NCBI GenBank assembly: GCA_964429855.1
Contig: CAYSDM010000022.1
Location: forward strand, 1 to 64,000
Length of the DNA stretch: 64,000 nucleotides
DNA from: CALLMM01 sp964429855
GTDB taxonomy: Bacteria; Armatimonadota; Chthonomonadetes; Chthonomonadales; CAJBBX01
Direction: 5' to 3'
A program made the position numbers and the translations under genes. Below, in pieces: positions 1-8,398 of this stretch. Position 1 is the first letter of the stretch, and each line of letters begins with the position of its first letter. The notes beneath the pieces are model-generated. The model was given only the letters and a program-made list of their open reading frames with translations, had not been told where the DNA came from and ran no database searches.

Positions 1-269
1 TCGAGGTACCGCTACTATTTGAGACGCACCTGGAAGGGTGGTTCGATAGGGTGGTGGTGGTGGCGGCGTCGGAGGCGACTCAGATACAACGTCTGCAGAC
101 CCGCAACAACCTGACACCGGAGGAGGCGCAACGCCGTATTCGCGCACAGATGCCCCTGCAGGAGAAGATCGAGCGCGCGGATTTCGTCCTGTGGAACGAC
201 GGAGATACTGCCTCATTAGAGAGGCAGGTCAGAGACGTTTTAGAGGCGCTGAAACCGCTCGCAACATGA
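1..269 (+). CDS. coaE: Dephospho-CoA kinase, C-terminal part (5' truncated by window)
   Basis: The reading frame is open from base 3, so the gene starts outside the window. It encodes the last ~88 residues of dephospho-CoA kinase, the ATP-dependent enzyme of the final step of CoA synthesis in the cytoplasm. Visible family features are the E-V-P-L-L-F-E strand, the F-D-R-V-V-V-V-A-A strand, then Q-x-x-R-L-x-x-R-N-N-L-T-x-x-E-A lid segment, an R-I-x-A-Q-M-P-L-x-E-K helix and the A-D-F-V-L-W-N-D-G strand. The P-loop is not in the window. Identification is by motif recognition and is firm for a fragment. Confidence 0.88.
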   Translation, partial: EVPLLFETHLEGWFDRVVVVAASEATQIQRLQTRNNLTPEEAQRRIRAQMPLQEKIERADFVLWNDGDTASLERQVRDVLEALKPLAT

Positions 270-306
270 GCGTAATACGTTCTGTTTACCCTCGAAAATA
301 AGATGC

Positions 307-335
307 TTGCACAAATACGGGGCTTGTGTTATAAT
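307..335 (+). promoter_or_regulatory. Sigma-70 promoter with extended -10
   Basis: TTGCAC (307-312), 17-bp spacer, TATAAT (330-335), with TG one base before the -10 (327-328). Predicted start near 342 gives a leader of about 95 nt to the TTG start at 439. It is well placed to drive the secreted-protein genes. Confidence 0.75.
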
Positions 336-438
336 CGGCGTGGCAGGGCTGCCTGTGTGAGAGATGTCCTATCTGGCCCGCCCCGGTACTGATGCCTTCC
401 CCCACCTGAAGCGTGCTCTCTAGGAGGTAAGACTCGTC

Positions 439-3400
439 TTGAAAAACTTAAGACTTCTACACGTCTACCTTATCACGCTGGTCTCCCTACTGTTTCTTTT
501 GAACAATGTCATACCGGCTTTCGCGCAACGCAATGGTGGCGAGCGCCGCGTGCCGTTTGTAGACCCGCGCGCGCCTATGCCCCCACAGGTCACCCGAAAG
601 CCGGTGCGAGGCCAGCAAGGACGGGCCGGGCAGCCGATCACCCCCCGAACGGTCAACCTGACGCCCAATACGGCAACCGTATTTGATAAAACTCCCTATT
701 GGTCGAAAGACGAGCAGTTCATCGCCTTTCAGTCCAACCGGACGGATCTGCAGGGAAGACAGGCTGGAACGCTGGAGCATATCTATACGATGCGCCCCGA
801 CGGTTCCGGCGTTACCCCCATCACGGGACCCCTCGCCAGCCCGGCGGTCGGCGCCAACACGAACCAGACGGAACCCGCCTTCAATTCGGGCGGCTCCTCC
901 CTGGTCTATGTGGAGCGCGATCCCAACGCGGGAACCGTAGACCTGATTGAGATCAACCTCACTACCCGTGTCACCCGCCGTCTGGTCTCCAATAACCCCA
1001 ATGGACTGACCTTTGCAGACCTCAACCATCCGGAGTATGGTTTCGCGCTCGGCGGGAACGTGGGCATCATCTTTGCGGGACGCCTCAACGGTCGTAACGA
1101 TTTCGACCTGTTTACGGTGGATACGCAGAGCGGGCGTATCACCGCGCTGACCAGCACCCCTGACGATGATCGAAATCCGACCCTCAGTCCCGACCCCCAG
1201 AGACCCGTGATTGCGTTTGATCGCGCCCCCGCCGGCAATCTCAACGGACCGCGTGACATCTATGTGATCGGTATCAATCCGAGCATCCAGAACGCCAAAC
1301 GCATCACCAACTTCTCGGCGGGCGGGCGCCCCTCGGATAACCGCGAACCGGCGTGGAGCACCAACAAGATTGACAACCCCAGCGGCGACCCGCGCACGCA
1401 GTTCGTCAAGGGGCAGCAGCTTCTGGCGTTTGCCTCTACGCGCTATGATACGGCGCGCGACGGCAACGCCAACTCGGTGCGTACCGATGGAAACCACGAT
1501 ATCTACTGGCTCCGCACAACCATTGGAATAGACCCGGACAATCCGTCCGTCTATACCGTGCTGACGCCGGAAGACACCAACAACGCGGCTTCCAAGCTGC
1601 CGACCAGCGATCCGGCGGGCATCTATGATGACCGCCACCCGGCATGGCCTCAGTTTATTGCGACCTACCGCGTGGCGTATCAGACCAACCGCACGGCGTT
1701 TGATCCGGCGAACGACTCTTCGGTTCCCCCGAACCCGAACGCCAGCACGCCGACGGACCTCTTCTCTTCGACGTTGATTGACCTGAACGCGCCGACCCTC
1801 ATCCGCTTCGATGAGGTGACCGGCGACATCCTCAGCGTGGTTCCCCGCAATGCGATCCCCGGCTCCAACGTGACCGTCAAGGTGAAGCTGGCGGACTTTG
1901 AGGCGGGAATCCGCGATGTCTACCTGCAGGTCAAGAACCCGAACAGCAAGTATCAGTCATCGGACCGGCGGGAGCATAAGGTCTATCTGAACCTCTTCGC
2001 CTCCCCAGACCATACGAACCTGGCGCCGTTTCCTGTGGAGTACGAGTCGCAGCGAATCTTTATCGGCAGCGATCCGAGCGATCCGCGTGTAAATACCTAT
2101 GCCGATCCGCGCTACATTGCCAGCGTGGACGACTTCTACGCCTTCTCTGGCAGCACCCGCGCCCCCGATCCCGGATGGCTGCCGATGACGCTGGAGAGCC
2201 GCGATCCGGTGACGGGCATCGTGACCTACACCGCCACCTTCAAGACCGACAGTTTCGCCAGCGACTACTACCTGGACATTATCACCTATGATAATGCCCT
2301 GAACCCCTTCTCGACTACCTCGCAGGATCGAGCCAACAACTGGAAGATATACGATAATATCTGGGGCTTTACCACCCAGACCTTCTCTGCCCGAAACAAC
2401 ATCCTGTTCGTCAGCGACTACGCCGCCGGACAGAAGTTCTTCAATGCCCGTTTTGATAACTTCGCCCTGGTCAACACCTTCTACACCTTCTGGGGTTCGG
2501 AAAGTTATATGACGGAGATAGATACCGCGCTGTTGACGCCCCGACCATATGTTCCGCGGGCGGGCGGCACAGGCGGTACGCTCTATAACTTCCTGAACAC
2601 GCTCGGCGTTAAGTCCACCGGCGCGTTCGATCCCAACGACTTCTGGACTGCCGGACAGGAGGACCCGCGCCTTCTGGACGGCACCAAAGAGGACGGGGCG
2701 GATGTTCCCGCACCGCAGCAGTATGATCTGTGGCGCGTGCTCTGCCGCGGTCCGGTTCCGGATATCGTGCTTCAGCAGTACGGGACGCGCTTAGAGACGC
2801 AGCCTGCCGACCCGCTGGCAGGCGTGCCGGAGCGGAGCGTGATGGTGGTGCCGAAGGCGGTCATCTGGCACGCTCCCTATACCGGCGGCGTCTTTGCCGG
2901 ACCCGGGACGCTGACCGATATTCAGGTGCAGAACCAGTTGACCAACTTTGTCGCCAGCGGCGGACGCCTGCTGGTGAACGGGCAGGATATTGGCTGGGCG
3001 CTGACGCTGGACGGAACCTCGCAGAACGCCTTCTTCACCAATGTTCTGCGCGCCAACTATGTGCGCGACAATCCTGGCGGGTTTTCAATCGTGCAGGCAA
3101 CAGGCAATATCCCGCTGGTGCGCTTCTTCAGCGGCGCCTACGCCATGACGGCGGCAGGCGCGACGAACCCGATCACCCATGACCCGTGGATCACCGGCTC
3201 CATCGTGCAGATCGAGCCGCACCACCGCTACTTTGGTCCACCGGATCCGCCGCTGTACAAGGACTTCGTCTCGACGGAGGCGCTTCATCTGGTCTCCGGC
3301 ACCGATTCGCAGAACAACCAGCGGACATGGGGCAGCCCCGGCGTGATCTATCCCGATGTGGTGACTCCGCGGGCGGGCGTAACGGCGGCGGTGAACTACG

Positions 3401-6090
3401 GAGGCGGGGCAGGCGGCGCGTTGCTGCACTACATAGATGCCGCGACCGGACAGCGCGTAATCTATGTGGCAAGCGGTATGGAGGGAATCTCCTCCTCCTC
3501 CTTCGCTCCTCCGAATACGCAGAATACGCAGGTGCTTCGTAATCGCCGTTCGCAGATCATGATGAACGCGATGGCCTGGCTCCGCACCGGCACGGTCTTC
3601 GGAACGGTGCGCGATCTGGAGGCGGGCAACCCGCTTCCCGGCGTTCTGGTGCGCCTGTCGCGGCGGGTGAATTCTCAGGGGCGGGTGATCCCCGACTATA
3701 CGGCGATTACTCGTGACGACGGCTCCTTCGTGATGAACGGCGTGGAGACCGACCAGTACGACGTGAGCGCCTTCCTGCCCGGCTTCGTGATTCAGAAGCC
3801 GACCGGCGTGCAGGTGCATGGCGGCTGGCGCGCCGATATGAGCTTCCGTATGACGAAGGCGCAGCCTGCCGTTATTCGCGGCAAGGTGACCCGCACCGAC
3901 GGCGTTACTCCGGTCGTTGGGGCGACGGTCGTGGCGACCGACAATAATGTAGTGACCGGAGGAACGCCCGCCACCTTTTCGGCAGTGACCGATGCAGACG
4001 GAATGTACGCGATCAATCGCGTTCCAGCGCTGACGACCTACACTCTGACCTGTTCCGCCACCGGATTCGGAGCCAGCAACCCGGCGAACTACCCGGTTCC
4101 TAACCCGCAGGACCCGATCCCCGGTCAGCGCGATCAGGTGGTGCAGGCTGCCAAGACCTACGACGGCTTCGACTTCCAGCTTTCGCCGGAACCGGGAGCC
4201 GCCACCGGTCTGGTGCTGCGCGACTCGGACGGCTCGCCCATTCCGAATGCCACTGTGACGGCGACTCGCGGGAATCAGATTGTGACCGCTACGACGGATC
4301 AGGACGGTCGCTATCGCTTCGACCGAACCAATACGCCGCCCAACGGACTCGATCCCGGCATCTGGGGACTGGTGGCGACCGCGCCCGGATTTGCTCCCAA
4401 CAGCCCGGCGGTTCAGGTCACGGTGGTTTCGGGCGAGACGGCGAATGCGCCGGATATCCGGCTCTCGACTATTCCGCCCGGATCGCTCTCCGGTCTGGTG
4501 ACGCGCTCCAGCGACAACGCGCCGCTCTCCGGCGTGCTGATCCAGGTGCGCGACCCGAACGGCAACGTGCTTGCCAGCACAACGACCGGTCCGGTGCAGA
4601 ACGTCGGCGGCTATCAGTTCAACTATGTTGTAGCCAACGCCCCGGCGGGCGTGACCTATACGGTCTCGGCGACCCGATCCGGCTTCACCGCCAACCCGTT
4701 GACTCGCACCGCGGCGGTGACCAGCGGGCAGGAGACGAGAAGCGTCAACTTCTCGATGGATGCGCTGCACACCTTTGCGGGCAGCCTGACACTGGTCTCC
4801 GCGCCGTATGACTACGCGACCTTCGATGTTGGCGAACTGCTGAGCGTTCCGCCTGCGGACCGCGCGAATCTGAGCTTCATCTTCGCGACCTGGGACCTGG
4901 GGCGATATGCGCTCTATTCGCAGGCTCCGGCAAACACCTTCCGGCTGGGACGCGGCTACTTCATGACCTATCGCACTAACCTGCCGCTGAGTACGGAAGG
5001 GACTCCCGCCGACCCGAATCAGGTGTTCAACATTCCGTTGAATACGGGCTGGAACATGGTCGGCAACCCGTTCCCGTTTGACATTGACTGGACAAAGGTC
5101 AAGGTGGTCTATAACAGTCAGGTCCTCACGCAGCAGCAGGCGGTCGCCCAGGGACTGATCGCGCCTGCGCTCTGGGGCTACGTCAGCGGCAGCTACGTGC
5201 TGGACTTCCGGCTGGTAACCTGGCGCGGCTACTGGGTGCGCGCCTACCAGAACGTGGTGCTGCGGATTGATCCGCGCACCGACGGCATCGGACGCGCCGC
5301 GCCTGCGCCCGCCATCAGCCGCGCCGTGCTTCAGGGCGCGGACGGATGGAGCCTCAACCTTCGGGCGAATGTCGGCTCGGTGCGGGATAACGACAACTAT
5401 CTGGGCATGAGCAGCCGCGCGGCGGACGGCTACGACGGCTTCAAGGTCGAAAAGCCGCCGGTCTTCGGCGAGCGCTATGTCCATCTGACCTTCGATCACA
5501 ACAGCTGGGGCGAGAAGTCGGGCGGCTATGGGGTGGACATCCGCTCCTCCTCGACGGCTCCTCGCGCCTGGGAGTTCAGCGTCCAGACCAATGTGCCCAA
5601 TGGTACGGCGACCCTGACCTGGCCCAATGCCGGAACCATCAGCAAGGGGCAGACCCTGACCCTCACCGATCTGGTGACCGGACAGTCGCGCGATCTGCGG
5701 ACGACCAGCAGCTATAGCTGGCAGACCGGCGATCAGCTGACCACCCGCCGCTTCAAGATCGAGGTGACCCCGGCAGATCGCAACGTGCTGCGGATTACGG
5801 GCGTGGTGGGACGCACCGCTCCCGGTCGCTCCAGCGGCGTGAATGTCAGCTACAATCTGAGCGCTGCCGCCAATGTCGAGGTTCGCATCCTCGGCGCAAA
5901 TGGACAGACGCTTCGACAGGTTACTGGACGCTCCAGCCGCTCGGCAGGCATCCAGCAGGTAACCTGGGACCAGAAAACCGACCAGGGAGTCGCCGTGCCT
6001 TCCGGCTCCTATCTGGTGGAGATACGCGCGGAGACCCCGGACGGAAAGCAGCGCGTCCGAACGGTGACTCCGATCGTGGTGACCCGTTAA
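439..6090 (+). CDS. Large secreted protein: TolB-like propeller, carboxypeptidase-regulatory repeats, FlgD-Ig-like C-terminus
   Basis: 1883 aa. The TTG start is supported by AGGAGG at 422-427 and by the signal peptide right after it (residues 1-29, cleavage after A-F-A). Residues ~70-440 hold repeated S-x-D-x-x-x-I-A-F-x-S-N-R / D-I-Y motifs typical of WD40-like (PD40/TolB) propeller blades. Residues ~650-1050 include an N-I-L-F-V-S-D-Y segment and G-G-R-L-L-V-N-G-Q-D-I-G-W, resembling an amidotransferase-like fold (uncertain). Residues ~1052-1440 carry four carboxypeptidase-regulatory-like beta domains. From ~1445 to the end runs the C-terminal region shared with the proteins at 8399, 11718 and 14526: a W-N-M-V-G-N-P-F block (~1538), a second beta domain, and a FlgD-Ig-like domain (~1780-1883) ending V-V-T-R. 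Probably exported and surface-located; function unknown. Confidence 0.85.
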   Translation: MKNLRLLHVYLITLVSLLFLLNNVIPAFAQRNGGERRVPFVDPRAPMPPQVTRKPVRGQQGRAGQPITPRTVNLTPNTATVFDKTPYWSKDEQFIAFQSNRTDLQGRQAGTLEHIYTMRPDGSGVTPITGPLASPAVGANTNQTEPAFNSGGSSLVYVERDPNAGTVDLIEINLTTRVTRRLVSNNPNGLTFADLNHPEYGFALGGNVGIIFAGRLNGRNDFDLFTVDTQSGRITALTSTPDDDRNPTLSPDPQRPVIAFDRAPAGNLNGPRDIYVIGINPSIQNAKRITNFSAGGRPSDNREPAWSTNKIDNPSGDPRTQFVKGQQLLAFASTRYDTARDGNANSVRTDGNHDIYWLRTTIGIDPDNPSVYTVLTPEDTNNAASKLPTSDPAGIYDDRHPAWPQFIATYRVAYQTNRTAFDPANDSSVPPNPNASTPTDLFSSTLIDLNAPTLIRFDEVTGDILSVVPRNAIPGSNVTVKVKLADFEAGIRDVYLQVKNPNSKYQSSDRREHKVYLNLFASPDHTNLAPFPVEYESQRIFIGSDPSDPRVNTYADPRYIASVDDFYAFSGSTRAPDPGWLPMTLESRDPVTGIVTYTATFKTDSFASDYYLDIITYDNALNPFSTTSQDRANNWKIYDNIWGFTTQTFSARNNILFVSDYAAGQKFFNARFDNFALVNTFYTFWGSESYMTEIDTALLTPRPYVPRAGGTGGTLYNFLNTLGVKSTGAFDPNDFWTAGQEDPRLLDGTKEDGADVPAPQQYDLWRVLCRGPVPDIVLQQYGTRLETQPADPLAGVPERSVMVVPKAVIWHAPYTGGVFAGPGTLTDIQVQNQLTNFVASGGRLLVNGQDIGWALTLDGTSQNAFFTNVLRANYVRDNPGGFSIVQATGNIPLVRFFSGAYAMTAAGATNPITHDPWITGSIVQIEPHHRYFGPPDPPLYKDFVSTEALHLVSGTDSQNNQRTWGSPGVIYPDVVTPRAGVTAAVNYGGGAGGALLHYIDAATGQRVIYVASGMEGISSSSFAPPNTQNTQVLRNRRSQIMMNAMAWLRTGTVFGTVRDLEAGNPLPGVLVRLSRRVNSQGRVIPDYTAITRDDGSFVMNGVETDQYDVSAFLPGFVIQKPTGVQVHGGWRADMSFRMTKAQPAVIRGKVTRTDGVTPVVGATVVATDNNVVTGGTPATFSAVTDADGMYAINRVPALTTYTLTCSATGFGASNPANYPVPNPQDPIPGQRDQVVQAAKTYDGFDFQLSPEPGAATGLVLRDSDGSPIPNATVTATRGNQIVTATTDQDGRYRFDRTNTPPNGLDPGIWGLVATAPGFAPNSPAVQVTVVSGETANAPDIRLSTIPPGSLSGLVTRSSDNAPLSGVLIQVRDPNGNVLASTTTGPVQNVGGYQFNYVVANAPAGVTYTVSATRSGFTANPLTRTAAVTSGQETRSVNFSMDALHTFAGSLTLVSAPYDYATFDVGELLSVPPADRANLSFIFATWDLGRYALYSQAPANTFRLGRGYFMTYRTNLPLSTEGTPADPNQVFNIPLNTGWNMVGNPFPFDIDWTKVKVVYNSQVLTQQQAVAQGLIAPALWGYVSGSYVLDFRLVTWRGYWVRAYQNVVLRIDPRTDGIGRAAPAPAISRAVLQGADGWSLNLRANVGSVRDNDNYLGMSSRAADGYDGFKVEKPPVFGERYVHLTFDHNSWGEKSGGYGVDIRSSSTAPRAWEFSVQTNVPNGTATLTWPNAGTISKGQTLTLTDLVTGQSRDLRTTSSYSWQTGDQLTTRRFKIEVTPADRNVLRITGVVGRTAPGRSSGVNVSYNLSAAANVEVRILGANGQTLRQVTGRSSRSAGIQQVTWDQKTDQGVAVPSGSYLVEIRAETPDGKQRVRTVTPIVVTR

Positions 6091-6098
6091 GCCGTTCG

Positions 6099-6134
6099 CT
6101 CCTCTCCGCGATCCGAAAGGAAGACGGAGAGGAG
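6099..6134 (+). terminator. GC-rich hairpin just after the 1883-aa gene
   Basis: A perfect 10-bp inverted repeat (CTCCTCTCCG at 6099-6108, CGGAGAGGAG at 6125-6134) with a 16-nt loop lies 9 nt after the stop. There is no following T-run, so it may stabilise the 3' end rather than terminate. Confidence 0.4.
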
Positions 6135-6183
6135 ACCGGGAAACGCATCACCCCGGAGCGGGAGCGGCTTCGAGTGAAGTTCT

Positions 6184-6226
6184 GCCCTCTCCTCCTATCG
6201 AGGAGAGGGCATGAATAGCGTTTTTT
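6184..6226 (+). terminator. Probable terminator between 1883-aa and CsgG-like genes
   Basis: A perfect 11-bp stem (6184-6194 with 6200-6210) and a 5-nt loop are followed 10 nt later by a six-T run at 6221-6226. The T-run is further from the stem than in a textbook intrinsic terminator. The 342-nt gap 6091-6432 shows nothing else clear beyond this and the preceding hairpin, apart from the GGGAGG ribosome-binding site before 6433. Confidence 0.5.
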
Positions 6227-6432
6227 CAGACATCCGCAGGATGTTTTCAGTCGGATGTCCAACCTAGAGGACACATGAATCGGGCAGTTTCACGATGGTT
6301 CGAGGCTTTTCAGGAGGATATGCGCTCCCTCCCCCCTCACAAAGGCTTGCCATCGTCTATTCTCAATTCTTCGAGCTGCATCGGCTGTTCCAGCCGATGA
6401 GGTATTGAACCAGACAGGGAGGAACTCTCACA

Positions 6433-8349
6433 GTGAAACGGATCAGGAAAAGCAGGGCCACCCGGGTCTTGAGCTGGTTGCTGACCGTTGTGATGATTTT
6501 GCCGCTCCTGACACAGGCTTACAAGCCGCAGGCGGCGCGCGCTCAGGGCGCGAGCAACGTTCAGACCGTCATCGTGGTTGACTTTGTCAACAAGTCAAAC
6601 GTACTCGGCAATGCCCTTGCGCGACTAGCTACCGATGCGGTGGCCGTGGAGATGACTAATTCAGCCCGCTTTGAGATCCTGAAGCGCGACGAAGTCCTCC
6701 GCACCGCAAACGAACTGGGGCTGCGTCCACCTTTCGATCAGGTGGCGCTCTCCCGGATCGCTAACGCGCTTGGGGCGACCGCCGTCGTCACGGGCGAAAT
6801 CTCTTACGCCAAAGAGGTGCGCGGAGCGAATCCCAAAACGATTCGCGTCGGCTTGAAAGTTCGGGTGCAGGAGGCTTCCTCCGGCGACCTGATCAACGGC
6901 GCCGCGCAGATCGGCGAGGCTCGCGCCAAACCGGGCGTCTCCGATACCGAATCTCTGGCGCAGGAAGCGGTTCGCGACTCCGGTTTCCTGGCGGTCAAGC
7001 AGATTCTTGCCAACAACCTGCCGGAAGGAACCGTCATTCAGTCCACCGGCGGCGATGTCTCCGGATCGGTCGTCATCATCAACAAGGGTGAGCGTGACGG
7101 ACTCGCGGAAGGCCAGCAGATGATTATTCTGCGCGGCCGACAGCGCGTGGGACGCATTCAGTTAACCCGCGTCTTCCAGACCAACTCCGAAGCCAAAGTT
7201 CTGGAGAACACCCTCGGAATCAGCCCGGAAGACAAGGTTCGCGCCATCTTCCCGATGCCGGACTTCAATGAGCGTACCGGCGAACTCGTGACGCCTCGCC
7301 GCTCTGGAAGCAACAACGCCATCGGCACGCTGGGCAAGATTCTGGTGGTGCTGCTGGTCGGCATCGTCATCGTGGCGGCGGTCTCCGGCGGCAACCAGTC
7401 GGTTACCGGCGTAACGGCGGAAGCCGACATTCAAAATGGCGCGCCCGCCGTTCGTATGATATGGCGCGACAACATCTTCGGGCAAAACACCATCGAGTAC
7501 CACATCTGGCGTTCGCCGGATGCCTCCTTCAACTTCCAGGGAACGCCCGTCGGGGCGGTCGGCAACGGTCAGCGCACCTACACGGACTTTCCGGCTCCGG
7601 GCAGCTTCTGGGATGGCGTTCGCGGCTTCCTGCGCCCCAACACCGATAACGGCGGCGGCGGTGGCGGCGGAGGCAACGGAAACGGGCTGGCGGAGGTTGT
7701 GACGCCCGCGGCGGGGGCAGTGCTCGGTTTTGTGATCGGGCGCACCTACACCTATCAGGTGGATGCGGTGGTGCGACGCCCCGTAGCGCAGGCGAATACC
7801 GGCGGCGGTAGCGGTGGCGGCGGCGGTAACGGCGATCAGTTCGAAGATGTTCTGACCAAGCTCGTTACCTCCGGTCCCACGACTCCGATCAACCAGCCGC
7901 TGCTGGGACCGGCTCCGGCGGATCAGGCAGCCAACGTCAACCTGGCATCGTTCAACCCGACCTGGTTCAGCCGCCAGGGAGCGGATGAGTTCGTGCTGGA
8001 GATCTCGACGGATCGCACCTTCTCCAATCGCAACCTGATCCAGCAGTTCCCGGTCTTCTCGACCGCTCCCAATGCGGACGGCGTCACGCAGTCGCTCTCC
8101 GCGCCGGTGGATCTGCGCAACAGCAGCCAGCTTCGCCGCGACCCGACGTTCCTGAACTTCGTGAACGGCGTATCGGGCGCGCCCAAGCCGACCATCTACT
8201 GGCGAATCGGGGCGCGCAACGGCGTGGACCGCCCGGGACCGGTGCACTGGATTACCAAAGACCCGAAAGACAACGACCGGACCTTCCGGTATATCTACTC
8301 TCAGGCTCGCAGTTTTACTCCGGCTGACATCCCACCGCCTCCCCCTTAG
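6433..8349 (+). CDS. CsgG/FlgT-like exported protein with TM segment, Fn3-like domains and polyproline end
   Basis: 638 aa; the GTG start follows GGGAGG. N-terminal signal sequence (~1-37, ending A-R-A-Q) without a lipobox cysteine. Residues ~40-190 resemble the CsgG/TolB-N fold: V-V-D-F-x-N-K-S near the start, then R-F-E-I-L-K-R-D-E-V, A-L-G-A-T-A-V-V-T-G-E-I. CsgG is the outer-membrane pore lipoprotein of curli secretion; FlgT has the same core. Residues ~209-257 look like the FlgT C-terminal beta domain (G-x-V-V-I-I-N-K-G-E-R-D-G-L). A hydrophobic segment (~300-318) follows, then Fn3-like stretches separated by two Gly-rich linkers (~407-417, ~456-466). The protein ends in five prolines, like the protein at 21386. 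Role in assembly or export of the neighbouring large proteins is inferred from position and fold only. Confidence 0.78.
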   Translation: MKRIRKSRATRVLSWLLTVVMILPLLTQAYKPQAARAQGASNVQTVIVVDFVNKSNVLGNALARLATDAVAVEMTNSARFEILKRDEVLRTANELGLRPPFDQVALSRIANALGATAVVTGEISYAKEVRGANPKTIRVGLKVRVQEASSGDLINGAAQIGEARAKPGVSDTESLAQEAVRDSGFLAVKQILANNLPEGTVIQSTGGDVSGSVVIINKGERDGLAEGQQMIILRGRQRVGRIQLTRVFQTNSEAKVLENTLGISPEDKVRAIFPMPDFNERTGELVTPRRSGSNNAIGTLGKILVVLLVGIVIVAAVSGGNQSVTGVTAEADIQNGAPAVRMIWRDNIFGQNTIEYHIWRSPDASFNFQGTPVGAVGNGQRTYTDFPAPGSFWDGVRGFLRPNTDNGGGGGGGGNGNGLAEVVTPAAGAVLGFVIGRTYTYQVDAVVRRPVAQANTGGGSGGGGGNGDQFEDVLTKLVTSGPTTPINQPLLGPAPADQAANVNLASFNPTWFSRQGADEFVLEISTDRTFSNRNLIQQFPVFSTAPNADGVTQSLSAPVDLRNSSQLRRDPTFLNFVNGVSGAPKPTIYWRIGARNGVDRPGPVHWITKDPKDNDRTFRYIYSQARSFTPADIPPPPP

Positions 8350-8398
8350 GCGCAATGAGCGTCGGAGAGATCGGAAACGGTGAAAGAGGAGTTGAACC

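Noticed and set aside
3085..5499. 804-aa minus-strand open frame
   Set aside because: It is antisense to the 1883-aa gene, Arg/His-rich, without any family motif or signal. Long antisense frames are common in GC-rich coding DNA.
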